Source: Hippasteria phrygiana (Eukaryota > Echinodermata > Asteroidea > Valvatida > Goniasteridae). From it: a stretch of DNA of 64,000 nt. The stretch's first letter is position 1. Each line of letters opens with the position of its first letter. Of this stretch, positions 10,990 through 22,128 are shown in pieces. A program made the translations under genes and the position numbers. The notes beneath the pieces are model-generated. The model was not told the DNA's origin. It did no database searches and worked only from the letters and a program-made list of their open reading frames with translations. The stretch is from NCBI GenBank assembly GCA_037893225.1, contig JAZGUH010000209.1, positions 186,001 through 250,000 on the forward strand. The letters are read 5' to 3'.

Positions 10990-11148
10990 GGAGCCGCGTC
11001 GTGTACCTAAGAATCAGTGAAGCATAGTCAATGTTGTAGCGCCCTCTTCTGTTGAGCCGTGTCGCAAAAACGAATTTGCCACAAGAAGAAGAAGAAGAAC
11101 ACTAAAAGCGCTTATGGAGCCCCGTCTGCGATGCGACGCGGCTAAAAA
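10990..11148. mobile_element. Small element with AGCCGCGTCG inverted ends
   Basis: AGCCGCGTCGTG near 10992 and the inverted CGATGCGACGCGGCT near 11146 enclose about 155 bp, including a short GAA run and an internal gagccgtgtcgc word. No clear target duplication. The termini resemble the AGCCGTGT ends of the elements at 48280 and 53095. Confidence 0.45.
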
Positions 11149-12714
11149 ACATTTTAGAAAATCTGTCTGGCCTAAGCCACCAACAATTCTTGGATCTTCT
11201 CCGATCTCACTTGTTCATGTAACCGGTCTGCGTTTTGAAACAAAGTTCTCTTTAATTTTCACATTTGGTTGGGGGTGTTTAATTGGGGGTGGAATGTGTT
11301 AACCTGTGCTTGTAGGAACGGATGATCCCAGACAGAATTTGTTTGCGTATGAAGTGAGAAATTGAATCTACAAGGTACCCCTTCGATGATGCAGTTTCTA
11401 TATGGAAAGGATGAGAAGAGAGGGAATAGCCAGCCCTGCTAAAATTACCAGGTCTGAAAAAGCTCTTTGACCCTTTGGTCAAGCAATTCACAATTGGTTT
11501 TTTGGTAGATGAACACAAATTTGGGCCTTTGGCAATATCATTATTTTGACAGCACTCTCTCTCCCCCTTGTGTATTAACCCTAATCCAATAATCCCAACA
11601 GCACACAGCAGCCCAGCTGTATGCATAACTCATCTGGTGTATACACATTAGCACAAATTTATTCGCTCCTTCCTTTATCCCCACTGAGCTAATTAGTCAT
11701 TCATCGGTGTTAATTACTAATGCATATTAAATGCCCCTCGCTGCGAAAACAAAAAGAGCGCTTTCCCGAAATTGTTGGACCGAATGGACAGGCGGAGAGA
11801 CAGTGAGTCATTGTTTGCGGGTGATTTGCATAGATCAATATCTGCGCGACCAATTTGATGAGGTGTCATGGACACAATGGGGCGAGACAGTGGTGCGTGC
11901 CATGACTGCATTGTGTGTAATATTGTGTCAGCACCAGCAGTACATAAGTCAGGTTATGATACGCTGTCCACGCGAGTGAGGTGCAAGTGCATTGATGGGA
12001 TACAATTAATTGATGTGTGGCCATCATAACCACCTGTACAACAACTTATTTATACAGTTTTTAATTTGTACTCTAACTCATACACGGACATAAACAATAG
12101 GGGTGATTCACAATAAAATATGCCCAGTGGAGAAAAAAAAATCACATGTCTGATGCAGCTTCTCCCATTCAATGTGCAACAACAAAAATACCAAGGGTAC
12201 TGCATACTGTTTTGCAACCCAGAAAAACATTAACCGTGACTTGGCCAGACAGTACACTCAGTAATACACTTCATCAGATTGTTGCATCAGAAAGAAATGT
12301 TGAGTCTTATACGTGTATGAACTTGGTCTTTGAAACATTTCATGTGCAGGTGACTGTATTTTTGTATTATGTACTCTTTTTAAATTAGAGGACCACAATG
12401 TAAATAGGCTGCTTGCAGCTTTCTTGTGTCATCCTCGACAACCCTCGGATAAAGAAATTGTATCTTGTGTTTTTAGTCTGTCTTTTTTCCCTTTAAATTT
12501 GATTGAATTTTGATGTTGATTGTATTGTCTTCTAATTATCCGTGGAGATTGTCAAATAGAAAACAAAACAACAAAAGAAACAATCGGTTTGTTTTATTTT
12601 TCTCCAAACAGGGCCACTGCAAAAAAAACAAAAAAAAAACAAAACCCAAATGTCTTTGTATCTCTCATCCAACTTTTGTATGTATGATCACAAGAGTAGT
12701 CGGTCATAATGGCT
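11149..12714. other. Non-repetitive DNA with a candidate regulatory island
   Basis: 11640-11990 is the most enhancer-like part: ctaattag, gttaattactaatgcatatt, gatttgcatagatc and gtgtaatattgtg occur within 350 bp. No exon was recognised. 12510-12660 is A-rich low-complexity DNA. Confidence 0.4.
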
Positions 12715-12840
12715 ATGTTCAGACAGCGTTTTAGCTAAAACGGTAAAAGTTAAAACGGTCGCTCACCACGGGTGGCCGGTCGTAAAATTAAAACGTACCG
12801 AGCGTTCAAACACCGTTTTAAGTACAGGGAGTTCAACCTG
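12715..12840 (+). mobile_element. Possible truncated element with repeated aaaacgg word
   Basis: The text ggctatgttcagacagcg is followed by many aaaacgg or ccgtttta words. The opening resembles the AGCCGTGTNC-type termini seen elsewhere here, but no inverted right end is visible. Treated as a one-ended remnant. Confidence 0.3.
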
Positions 12841-12942
12841 AAGTGGTTTATCTCCATTCTGGGGTCACATAGAAACTTCCGCTCATTTACATAAAGCATG
12901 CGCTAGTTCATGTGTTTTATCATAAAATTCTGTGTGTGCCAT

Positions 12943-13140
12943 GCCTACGTCCGAGGACAAGAGGAGAAAGAAAATACAAAGGAACCTTTCAGTCCTCGCA
13001 AGTCAGTCTTTTGTTGAAATCGGTCCTCGGAAGTAAAAATACGTGCTTTAGTCTATGGGGTTGAGTTATATTAAAGGAACAATAGAAAACACAAAGCATT
13101 GTCCTCGGAAGTATTGGGAAAGTACGACAACCTGTACATA
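12943..13140 (-). repeat. Keyword repeat, CGAGGAC version
   Basis: Reverse complement of the 4399-4680 text. It carries the keyword at 12952 and, inverted, at 12992, 13023 and 13101. All four copies have A at the variable position. Framework phrases (agtctatgggg, aaaggaacaatag, acaaagcattg) are conserved. Confidence 0.8.
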
Positions 13141-13527
13141 CATGTATGTATGTATAAATGGGCACACAGCTTTCAACTGGTTGCCGGTGTACTTGTTTTG
13201 TTAAATTTGTGTTTAAAGGGCTTTCATTAATTACACATGCCTTCTGGGTTTGTCATATCCTAGATCTTTTACTTTCTGGGATAGTCGTTTATATATTTTC
13301 GAATTTCTTGTGAATGGATCATCGAGGGCATGTTGTACATCTCCCTCAGCCCACACCACTTTGAGGGCCTTTACTTCTTCTTTGGCCTACATGTAGTTCA
13401 CCCCATTATGGTGAAGTTTTGGGATACTCACACCCGTTTCAAATCAATAACTGACAAAAAATATTGGAACAACTGGTAAAAAGCAAGTATACCCAGCAGG
13501 ATATGGGGCAGAGGGCTACCCCCTTTT
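13141..13527. other. Non-repetitive DNA, no gene seen
   Basis: A short catgtatg run lies near 13135-13155. Nothing else was recognised. Confidence 0.4.
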
Positions 13528-14275
13528 TGTCCCTATACCCTATACACTCTCCAGACTATTGTTACCTTAAGCCCTGTCCGCACTGGACTTTTTTGGGTAA
13601 AACTTACCGAGACGAAGGGTACTTTTCCCATTTTAAGTCCAGTGCGGACAGCCTGGGACGTTTTCCTCTCAGTTACTTTTCCTGAGTCCAGCGGTTACTT
13701 CTACCGGGCAACTGCTGCCCAGGAAAACTGACCAGATAACTATTCCCGAGACGATAAGTCCAGTGCGGACAGTGTGAGTCAGTAAAAGCGGTTTAGGAAA
13801 GCGTACATCCAGCCCGAGCGCGAGGTCATGCTACACTGGGACACCACGTATGCGCTTTGCATTGTTTCACTGTGGTGCGGTGCACATGGCAAGTTTCCAA
13901 ATTCCAGTGCGTTGTTCCTCCTTTGGTCGCAATCGCGGCATATTTTATTATTGATAGTCGGAAGTTTGATTGGTGCTAAAGATGTAGTCCTACTACGTGT
14001 ACACATCAGCCAGAAAAATGAAAAGCACGCGTAATTTGGGTCAATCGCGTCAATGTAGAAAGGTCACGCAAAGCGCCCTCATGAGTCCTTATATTTACAG
14101 TTCGGTTACTTCTACCACGGTCTCTGTAAAACTTTCCCGTGTCGAAAGTCCAAGTGCGGACAGTGGTCACATTTGACCATTTTTCATTTTACCATCGTCT
14201 CGGTAAAAGCTTCCAAAAACAAAATCCAGTGCGGACACGGCTTCACACATCCCCCCCCTAGAGATCTGAAAAGAA
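13528..14275. mobile_element. Remnant of the CAGGGGCGGATC family split by an insertion
   Basis: 13528-13566 (cctatac, ctccagactattgttacc) and 14243-14275 (cacatccccccc, agatctga) are contiguous in the related copy at 28573-28852 (around 28735-28810). This identifies the sequence that the 13570-14242 element jumped into. Outer ends are not preserved. Confidence 0.6.
13570..14242. mobile_element. PIF/Harbinger-like non-autonomous element, copy 1
   Basis: 673 bp. The ends are AGCCCTGTCCGCACTGGACT and an inverted counterpart ending gcggacacggct. Flanks are TTA and TCA, close to the 3-bp TWA duplication typical of PIF/Harbinger. The subterminal word GTCCGCACTGGAC, or its inverse, occurs five times. 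It is the reverse-oriented paralogue of 48280-48917. No transposase ORF. Confidence 0.75.
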
Positions 14276-14620
14276 TTCCTGAGATTCTGGGAACACAATG
14301 ACCAACACAAAAGAGGGGGGGGGGGGGGTTTCCCTCTGCCCCATATCGTGCATCATATGAAAGCAAGAGCAGAAAGACGCATGTGAAGACCGTTAACAAA
14401 AATGGCGGTGATAGCCCCGCTATATGTTGTACACGTAGATAGAAAGTGTCGCTGGACGTGACAACCACGATTGTTTACACAACAAAAAGTGCGCCGCAAA
14501 AGGGGTTACGTAACACCAGGTCAACTGCACTGGCTACAACACGAAGCGTGTTAGCTAAAACTTTCAGACATCGTACGAGAAGATAAAACCATTCTGGTTT
14601 AGCGCAAAATCCTCCCTCCG

Positions 14621-15357
14621 CATAGTTCTCGGAGCGCGCGCACGCACGCATAGTTCTCAGAGCGCGCGCGCCCATAGTTCTCAGTGCGCGTGCGCGCATA
14701 GTTCTCAGAGCGCGCGCGCGCATAGTTCTCAGAGCGCGCGCGCGCGCATAGTTCTCAGAGCGAGCACGCGCGCGCATAGTTCTCAGAGCGCGCGCGCATA
14801 GTTCTCAGAGAGCGCGCGCGCGCATAGTTCTCAGAGCGCGCGCGCGCGCATAGTTCTCAGAGCGCGCGCGCGCGCATAGTTCTCAGAGCGCGCGCGAGCG
14901 CATAGTTCTCAGAGCGCGTGCGCGCATAGTTCTCAGAGCGCGCGCGCGCATAGTTCTCAGAGCGCGCGCGCGCATAGTTCTCAGAGCGCGCGCGCGCGCA
15001 TAGTTCTCAGAGCGCGCGCGCGCATAGTTCTCAGAGCGCGCGCGCGCATAGTTCTCAGAGCGCGCGCGCGCATAGTTCTCAGAGCGCGCGCGCGCATAGT
15101 TCTCAGAGCGCGCGCGCGCATAGTTCTCAGAGCGCGCGCGCGCATAGTTCTCAGAGCGCGCGCGCGCATAGTTCTCAGAGCGCGCGCGCGCATAGTTCTC
15201 AGAGCGCGCGCGCGCATAGTTCTCAGAGCGCGCGCGCGCATAGTTCTCAGAGCGCGCGCGCGCATAGTTCTCAGAGCGCGCGCGCGCATAGTTCTCAGAG
15301 CGCGCGCGCGCATAGTTCTCAGAGCGCGCGCGCGCATAGTTCTCAGAGCGCGCGCAC
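14621..15357. repeat. 24-bp CG-rich satellite array, about 31 units
   Basis: The unit is catagttctcagagc plus (gc)n. Units are variable (22-28 bp) at the left, and almost perfectly 24 bp from about 14930 rightward. Each unit has 9-13 bp of alternating CG, a Z-DNA-prone tract, set at a regular period. The minus strand is open in two frames (SENYARAR period), which is a repeat artefact. Confidence 0.97.
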
Positions 15358-15424
15358 GACTGGTGAGAACAACGGAAAAGGACCGGTATGTCTGCTGCCA
15401 CCAGCATCTCAAAAGTCTCCCATT
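15349..15424 (+). mobile_element. Right arm of the hairpin element hosting the satellite
   Basis: The text gcgcacgactggtgagaaca, then ggaccggtatgtctgctgcc, matches 25440-25512, the right half of an intact hairpin MITE. The left arm of this copy is missing, replaced by the array. Confidence 0.8.
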
Positions 15425-16811
15425 GCACCACCAATGTTAGAAAGAGTCTTATCACCCCCCACCCACCACCACCACTACTACATGTATATTAAAGTGCTGT
15501 TTTGTTCCACCCCCACAGAGTTGGAGGTAGTGCAAAGCTTTCCCCACACCCACAAAAAGCAAATTTGAATGTCGGCCATAGGTCTTTAATAATTAATTTA
15601 TGCTTGAGTACTGATGTGAAATGCTTTGGCCATTCCCCATAGGCTTATCTTGTCCCCTTTGGAATCTAAATGACAAGTTAATTATTGAACCAGTAAATGT
15701 ATCAGGGACTCGGCCTTTAACTTCAACAAAACTATTTTCGTACACCATTTCTTTTTTCTGTCTACATATATTGGGTTGCCTCTTTGCTGAACAGCCTCTT
15801 GACCCTCGCTCTCTTACATGCGTAAACAAACCGCTTTCTCCAAGCTTTTCATTGATATATTATCGTGGCCGGCGAGCCTACTCTCTCCTTAGCTTACTGC
15901 CTCTTCACGTTGTCTCACAACCCAAGGAAAAAAAAAAGAAGAAACTTGAAGTAAAGTACTTAACTGGGCAGAGGAAATGTCCACATTAAAAATGCACAGG
16001 CTGCGGTACGACCCGCATGCAATGTGCATACAAACTAGCCGGTAAATCGCTACCGGCGGGTACTGATATATACACCGGCATGCAGCACCAGGTGATCCAA
16101 CATTCCTTCACTGCCACTGGTCATGGAATTTCTTCTCTCCACTTGTCGGCTTTAGGTAGATCTTTTACGGCATTATTTTCCCTCCCGGTGTGCACCAAAC
16201 ACCCATTAAATTGCCGGATCTGTCTCTGGATTGACCACAGGGGTAGTTTAGCGTGTATAAGTGTTACTTACTCGCTGTAATCATGACGCCAGCGCTGTGT
16301 TATTTTGTGCGTTTTCCGTTTTCAGGCTACAGTGGTTTGGATTTTTAAACACCTTGCATGCCGATTCAATGCACTATGCCCGTCGTGTTTTCAAATAAGG
16401 TGTGAATGCACCTTTTGAAAAAAAATCAAAAAAAAATCGTAAGCTGTAGGGATTTCGTCGTCGTAAAAGGTGACAACCCTACTTAATTGTACATTACGGC
16501 TGTAGAAAAAAATTATTACATGCATGTATACATGTACATCATTGTTAGAAATCCTCATCAAAGAATGTTGCGTTCATATGTGTGTGGGGTAGCATCTGTG
16601 AAGAATTTTTCTCAAAATTTGATTTTTCAGTGTGGAGTACCTTGTTCGCTCATACCCACCATTTATTTCCAAGGGCAATGGGGGCAGGCTCTTCCTTTAC
16701 AAAAAACTTGTGAATAAAAATATGAAACATTGTGGGAATGTGGGTAGCTTATATGACCTTGCTACTTGTGCAAGTGCTCTCCAAGCGAGCTCAAAGAGTG
16801 ATATTGTTTAT

Positions 16812-16812
<1 letters not shown>
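15425..16812. other. Non-repetitive DNA, no gene seen
   Basis: No element ends or exon signals were recognised. An ORF at 15621-15989 and its antisense lack any domain signature. Confidence 0.4.

Positions 16813-16870
<58 letters not shown>
16813..16870 (+). repeat. 58-nt uninterrupted poly-G tract
   Basis: A single run of about 58 G. It is the longest homopolymer in the window. Its true length in the organism is uncertain because sequencing and assembly commonly misjudge such runs. Confidence 0.9.
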
Positions 16871-16871
<1 letters not shown>

Positions 16872-17880
16872 ATGGAAGTGGGATTGGAGAAAGTTCATAC
16901 AGGTGTGTGTCCTAAAACCGTGTAAGTTGTACGTAGGCGGAGACAGCTAATCCTGCATAGGTGTAGGCGTATTGGGCATTAGTGCCAATTTGTAACCACA
17001 TTTGGTTCCAATTCATGGATTTTAAAGATCTGTTTCTCCTTGACCCCCAAAAGCCCATGTACATGTTCATGGAAACTAAGAAAGTTTTGGAGCTTGTGAA
17101 CTTCAGAGCCAGCTGCACAGGGCATGCAACTTTTCCTTGGATCAGCTGATTTCCTCGTTTTTCACTTCGCAATTATGCCATTGAAAATTGAAAAAAACAC
17201 TGTACAAAATCTTGTAAAGATTGGAATTTCCCGTTTTTTGTTAATTCCAAGTTGCTTGCCTGGCTGCAATACAAATGAACTTCTCTGGAAGAGTTGGCTT
17301 GAACTTTTGACATTTCCAGCATCGTTCTTTAAATCTGGTGTACCTTATTCAACTGTGAAACATTGGGGTATATAGCGTGACTGTGAATTTGTGTGTACAC
17401 GGCGTGAACATCCATCTCATAAGAGCAGTCTGCCGGTTCATACCTCATTAATGTCTTGGCCACGGACCATTTGGTGCAACCCGATCAGTAATTCCAGACA
17501 CGCGATGAGTGTTAGGGATGCTAATCCAGTCAAGTGAGCGTCGAGACACCGCGTCGAGACACCGCGTCCAGACACAGGCATTGTGTATGGTCTCCTCAAG
17601 AAATCTCAAGTTTTCCGCCCCCAAAGTTACCCCCTCCCCCGTAATTCGGCACGAACCCTGCCGATGCACTTTGGGGTGTGAAAGATTAGAACAGCGCAAA
17701 CAGAACCTATTGTCTTGATCCATTCATGGGATCGGTTGAGGAGCACTTGAGAATGCTGCACTACTCCCGTTTTCCTGTGAGTTTTCTGAACTTTGTTTTA
17801 GAGGGCATCAACTGATGGAGATTAACTTTGAGACCATGTGTACAGTACGGTTTTCAGTACGTATTGTACACGTACACACA
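16871..17880. other. Non-repetitive DNA with a small tandem repeat
   Basis: About 17538-17575 carries three units of cgtcgagacaccg. No exon was recognised. Confidence 0.4.
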
Positions 17881-17888
17881 CACTTGAC

Positions 17889-18511
17889 TAGGGGTGTGCA
17901 TCGGAACCGGGTACCCGAATGCCCGACCGTTCATGTCAGGAACCGGTTCCAGATTACCCGTACAACTTTACATTATCGCATAGTAACTTCCCAGAAAATG
18001 AAAAAGGATAGGTTATAAATGTTATTTGTCACGAATTTTCAAAATTTAAACCCGACTACATGGGTAACCAGCACATATTTCATGTTTATGACCGTGACGC
18101 TCACGAAAATTGACAATAAAGGGAATTTACTGGTTGTGGTTTTTGTAGTCTGGGTATGGATAAAGAGCCTCGACCAGACATAATAGCATGCCTCATTCCA
18201 CAATAAATACAACTGTATAAAGCTTCTGTCTTTTGTGATATGCTGGCGCATGCTGGCGCATGCACGCGCATGCACGTGCATGCACGTACCGGAACATGTA
18301 ATGGCGGAGAAGTGATCATGTTTATTACTGGACAGGCATCAGATTTTTCAGACTTTTGTCTGAAATATGACTTTTGAATCTCAGAGAAAGACATTATTGC
18401 AACTTCCGGGATTGGAAGTTTTGGGTTGGGTTTCTTTAACGGGTACCCCGGTACCCGTAGTTTTTCAATCAGGTACCCGGTTCTTTTACTACCCGTAAAT
18501 GCACACCCCTA
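17889..18511. mobile_element. hAT-like element with GGTACCCG keyword
   Basis: Ends TAGGGGTGTGCAT and the inverted ATGCACACCCCTA. Identical 8-bp flanks CACTTGAC lie at 17881-17888 and 18512-18519, the hAT signature. Both subterminal zones repeat GGTACCCG-type words. The middle holds an alternating purine-pyrimidine stretch (18241-18290, gcatgcacg words). No transposase ORF, so non-autonomous. Confidence 0.92.
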
Positions 18512-18599
18512 CACTTGACACAGCATTCAGTCTGGGGTACCTGTATTGTTACTGTTAGACCCTACATGTACTTCCCTTCTTTTATTCTCCTTTGTCCCC

Positions 18600-18720
18600 A
18601 TTAAAATCTCAAAACTCATAGCGTAAACTCTGTGGGGTAGGTTGATTTCTAAAGACGCCCTTGTGGGGTAGCATTGTCCCCATTGTTACCCTTTCTTCCA
18701 TGTACCCCACAAGTAGACTA
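18600..18720 (+). repeat. Keyword-type repeat, GTGGGGTA version, unit 1
   Basis: The phrases catagcgtaaactctgtgg, tgatttctaaagac and attgtccccattgttaccc are interspersed with gtggggta (about 18637 and 18666) and its inverse taccccac (about 18701). Layout echoes the CGNGGAC family. A second unit lies at 18975-19085. Confidence 0.6.
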
Positions 18721-18920
18721 ATGTAAGAACACACAAGTGTGTAAACGCCTGCAATCGGGGACCTCCTATTGTCCTCCTATTGTTCATACTTTAACTTTTT
18801 GGCAAGGTCCCTCATTGGTTTTGTACACGATTTTCAAAACGGGGACCTTTCTCAACCGGGGACCCTATTGTCCTCTATTGTTATAAGTCCCCTATTGAAT
18901 GCAAAATCAAACTCATGCCA
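18721..18920 (+). repeat. Keyword repeat, CGGGGAC version
   Basis: Same framework as 4010-4230 (gtgtaaacgcctgcaatc; ttggttttgtacacgatttt). The keyword reads CGGGGAC at 18756, 18840 and 18857, against CGTGGAC at the matching places near 4032, 4090 and 4108. Confidence 0.85.
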
Positions 18921-18974
18921 CCCATATGGCCGGGGTACAAAAATGTACATGTAGCTCTATTGTGGACTTTACTT

Positions 18975-19085
18975 TCCAAAACCCATAGCGTTAACTTTGT
19001 GGGGTACCTTGATTTCTAAAGACTCCATCGTGGGCTACCATTGTCCCCATTGTTACCCTTTCTTCCCGGCACCCCATAAGGAGAT
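18975..19085 (+). repeat. Keyword-type repeat, GTGGGGTA version, unit 2
   Basis: Near-copy of 18600-18720 with the same order of phrases (catagcgttaactttg, gatttctaaagac, attgtccccattgttaccc). It has gtggggta, a changed cgtgggcta, and an inverse caccccata. Confidence 0.6.
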
Positions 19086-19603
19086 TAATGTAAGAACACC
19101 ACACTGAACATTTGTGAAGATCCAGAGAAACCAGTTATTTTTTTTTGCACAAAATTGAATGTATCGGCTCTTTTCTGAGAATGTAGTACGTGTATCTAGT
19201 TGTTCATCCTGAAAAAAATCATTGGGGTGACAATTCCTGTTTTGTAATTGTCCAAATCATATTAAGTGTGGGTAGGCGTCGACATTGATTTGTTATGCAA
19301 ATTTAGACCGAGTTAATGGGACATTTCTCTGTCACCATAACGTTTTTGGCCACCATATAATGTCTTTTGCACGACCAATTCCCCCACAATTACGGTGCAT
19401 GACTGTGTGACCAGTGTGACTCTTTACAGTGTACATGTAACAGGGTTTTTCCCCTTAATAACTTTTAGGGACTTTTGCTTGAATTTCTTTTTAGAATTGA
19501 AACAAAGATTTTGGTGTATATAAATTTCAAAGGTCCTACTACATGTGTAGGTAAAAAAAAGAAAGAAACACCCCCCCCCCCCCCATCTGTTCTTGGTTTC
19601 TAG

Positions 19604-20792
19604 AGCCCCTTTCACATGAGCGCTGGAAACATACATCTGCGATGATTGGCCCCGGGTGTCTGACGATTTCATCACAGGCTTTCACACGATACAACACGGT
19701 ACGGTAGCGAACGTCCGTTGTTTTGCAGTGTTTGCATGCATGGGACAAAGGCTACACGTGTATTTCTGGTACTGTGATATTCTTTGAATGATAAAATTGA
19801 TAGGTTACCAGTGATTTTCCCCACACTGTAAACAATTCCGTAAAATAACCATGGAGGTAGGAAACTTAAAATTATGGTACTAGTGACCCAGAAAATATCA
19901 CACGTCCGTACGTAGTTTTCATGTTTTAACGGCAATTTATACAAAAGAGGATGTCATTTTACAAGACCACTTTGTCAAAATATATTTGCTGTAAATATAC
20001 AGCAACACCAGTGAAGTGTTTATTTACAAAGAATCTACTTTTCTCCTACACAAATTTCATTACACAGCAACTCATCAATTAGAACTGAAGAAATTTGTTT
20101 GCAAAAGCCATGCAAAATTGTGGTGTAGAGCATCAGCAAACTGCGCATGCATAAAGGTGGTTTCCCTGCACATTATCCTTGCGAAAATTGCATCGATACA
20201 TTCACACGACCAATCTCGGTGATCGTCGCGCGGATGTCGCATCGATGCGAAATTTTGGAGGAGGTCTCACAGACCACACGGGACCCATGCGATTTGGAGA
20301 CAGGGATACACTTTAACATGGCACGGGATCCGTGCCATCGACATCGATGTGACAGCAACGTGATTTCATCACACGGGACCCGTGTTTCTTCAGGGTATCT
20401 GCAGGTCTTTTAAAAAGTCTGAAATTGACTTTTCTCAATTTAAGGCCTTCATCAAAAGCATTAAAAAGTATTAAATTGAGTTTCCCAAGGTCTTAAAAGG
20501 AATGGCCAAAGCGTGTAATTATTTTTTTATCAGCTCGTAAATAACGATCACAGAGCCTGTATAAAAAATCAGCAATTTTTTCCGGAAAGCTGATCGTATG
20601 TGGCAGACACATTGTCTTTACCGAGCGTTCCAATCCCGAGATCCAAAATCCACCCATACACCTAGTGTCGGTCCGCGTATTTTTGGTCTTAAATTTCGGT
20701 TAAGGCAGCATTAAAAGGGTCTTATAAAGTCTTAAATTTGACGTTCCGAAACATGCAGATACCATGTTCTTACGGTCGTGTGAAACGGGCCT
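19604..20792. mobile_element. Harbinger-like element with GCCCSTTTCACAYGA ends
   Basis: The left end agcccctttcacatgagc mirrors the right end cgtgtgaaacgggcct. The interior has repeated tcgatg and gggacccgtg words. No convincing target duplication, and no transposase ORF over 1.2 kb. A second palindromic element is nested at 20393-20763. Confidence 0.6.
20393..20763. mobile_element. Nested element with GGTATCTGCA ends
   Basis: The left end ggtatctgcaggtctttt and the inverted right end catgcagatacc lie inside the 19604-20792 element. Subterminal words gtctgaaa, gtctta and attaaa recur on both sides. Target duplication not clear. Confidence 0.55.
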
Positions 20793-21410
20793 GGGTATGT
20801 TGTATGTTCTTCTCCCAGGTTGAGTCTAGCCACAACTCATACATCTAGCTGATAGACCTACCCCAAGGCGAGACAATCTATAAAGCTCACATTAAATCTA
20901 ATCAGATTGTGTCAGATTCTGGCTTCAGAAGTGTCCCATGCATCTCAGGTGTGACAGTCCAGGTCTCGGCTTGCAACATATCTCCCCCATAAAAAATTGT
21001 AATTGTTTAGATTTATCTAGATCTTGTCATCCTCGATGGCTCATTAGTGGTATTGGGAATCACCTAGACTTTCTGGGCAGGGATACCACAAAGGAATGAG
21101 ATGGTCCCATTGGTCTTCTAGATCAAAGAGCTTGGGTTGCCTGCAACCAGAAAATCACCTTGCCCTGATGCAGCCGCATGCCCCCGTGATCGTATTTCAT
21201 TGCCTAACGAGATTACCACAGTGGACTTATACCCTTCCAATACATCATGTCCCCAGAACACGCTTAATATTTTTTGATAGGTTTAAGCCCGGAGAAGAGT
21301 ATTAGAAGACTGCAGGGATACGATTTTTCGGAATGGAGACATATGGGAGATCTCGTGGATCCAAGATAAAAATGATATTTATTACTTGTCATATCATCTT
21401 TTTAATAAAT
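20793..21410. other. Non-repetitive DNA, no gene seen
   Basis: No element ends, arrays or exon signals were recognised. Confidence 0.4.
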
Positions 21411-21624
21411 CCCTTGAGTATGGTTATTATAGTGAGGCTCCGGGGTGCCGGGGCAGCCTGTGCAGCCAAACGGAATGGACACAAGAGGCTTGTGCAGCCA
21501 AGCGTAACATACACAATAATCCAACAATGGATTGAAAATGCAGAAAATGTCGTGTATATAGACGTCATCCGGCCTGGTGGCAAATTTTTTTTTGCGGCAT
21601 TTGCCGTCATCCATACGCAAGGGG
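21411..21624. mobile_element. piggyBac-like MITE, copy 2
   Basis: Same family and orientation as 5289-5509 (CCCTTGAGTATGG; tccatacgcaaggggttaa). The right TTAA is intact (21625-21628). The left flank reads AAAT, a decayed TTAA. Confidence 0.8.
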
Positions 21625-21636
21625 TTAATGTACATT

Positions 21637-22045
21637 TGTGACCTGCTCTGCAAAAAGGGCACATAAGTCGCTGTATGCTTTTACGAGTTATGGGCCGTTC
21701 AATGTGAAGAGGGTGAACAAATCTTCAAACAAGTGATTTTTGATACCTATATTATTTCATAACCAAAATCTTTGATTTCAGTGAATAAAGTTGGAAAAAG
21801 AATGTTTTTGTCGAGTGTTTCCATCTATTGCTTTTCTTTTTTTATGGCTTGTTTCTCCTTAAGTCATTTCAAGAAATTCATGAAAACAAACATGCAAATT
21901 TCCAAATATCTTGCGATTGCAAAATGCTAAAGACCTCAGACATATACCATGTGAAAGCTTATAAAATGGCCTTTCCAGCTATATATAAAACACTATTTTC
22001 AAATTTTGCAACATAATTAGTGCCCTTTTTGCAGAGCAGGTCACA
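21637..22045. mobile_element. MITE with perfect 26-bp inverted ends
   Basis: Ends begin TGTGACCTGCTCTGC and end with its exact inverse. The match continues for 26 bp. 409 bp long, AT-rich interior, no ORF. It abuts the preceding piggyBac-like copy. The superfamily cannot be settled from the ends. Confidence 0.9.
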
Positions 22046-22128
22046 TTTCTACCTTGTAATGTGTCTGTGGAATTACAATTTTATGTCTGTACTTGTGGAT
22101 AAAGGGAGTAAAATACTAAGTACAAAGG

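Noticed and set aside
14621..15357. CRISPR-like array
   Set aside because: Direct tandem repeat without unique spacers, in animal nuclear DNA.
14883..15455. 190-codon minus ORF with a SENYARAR period
   Set aside because: It is the translation of the 24-bp satellite. A second frame is equally open. Not a gene.
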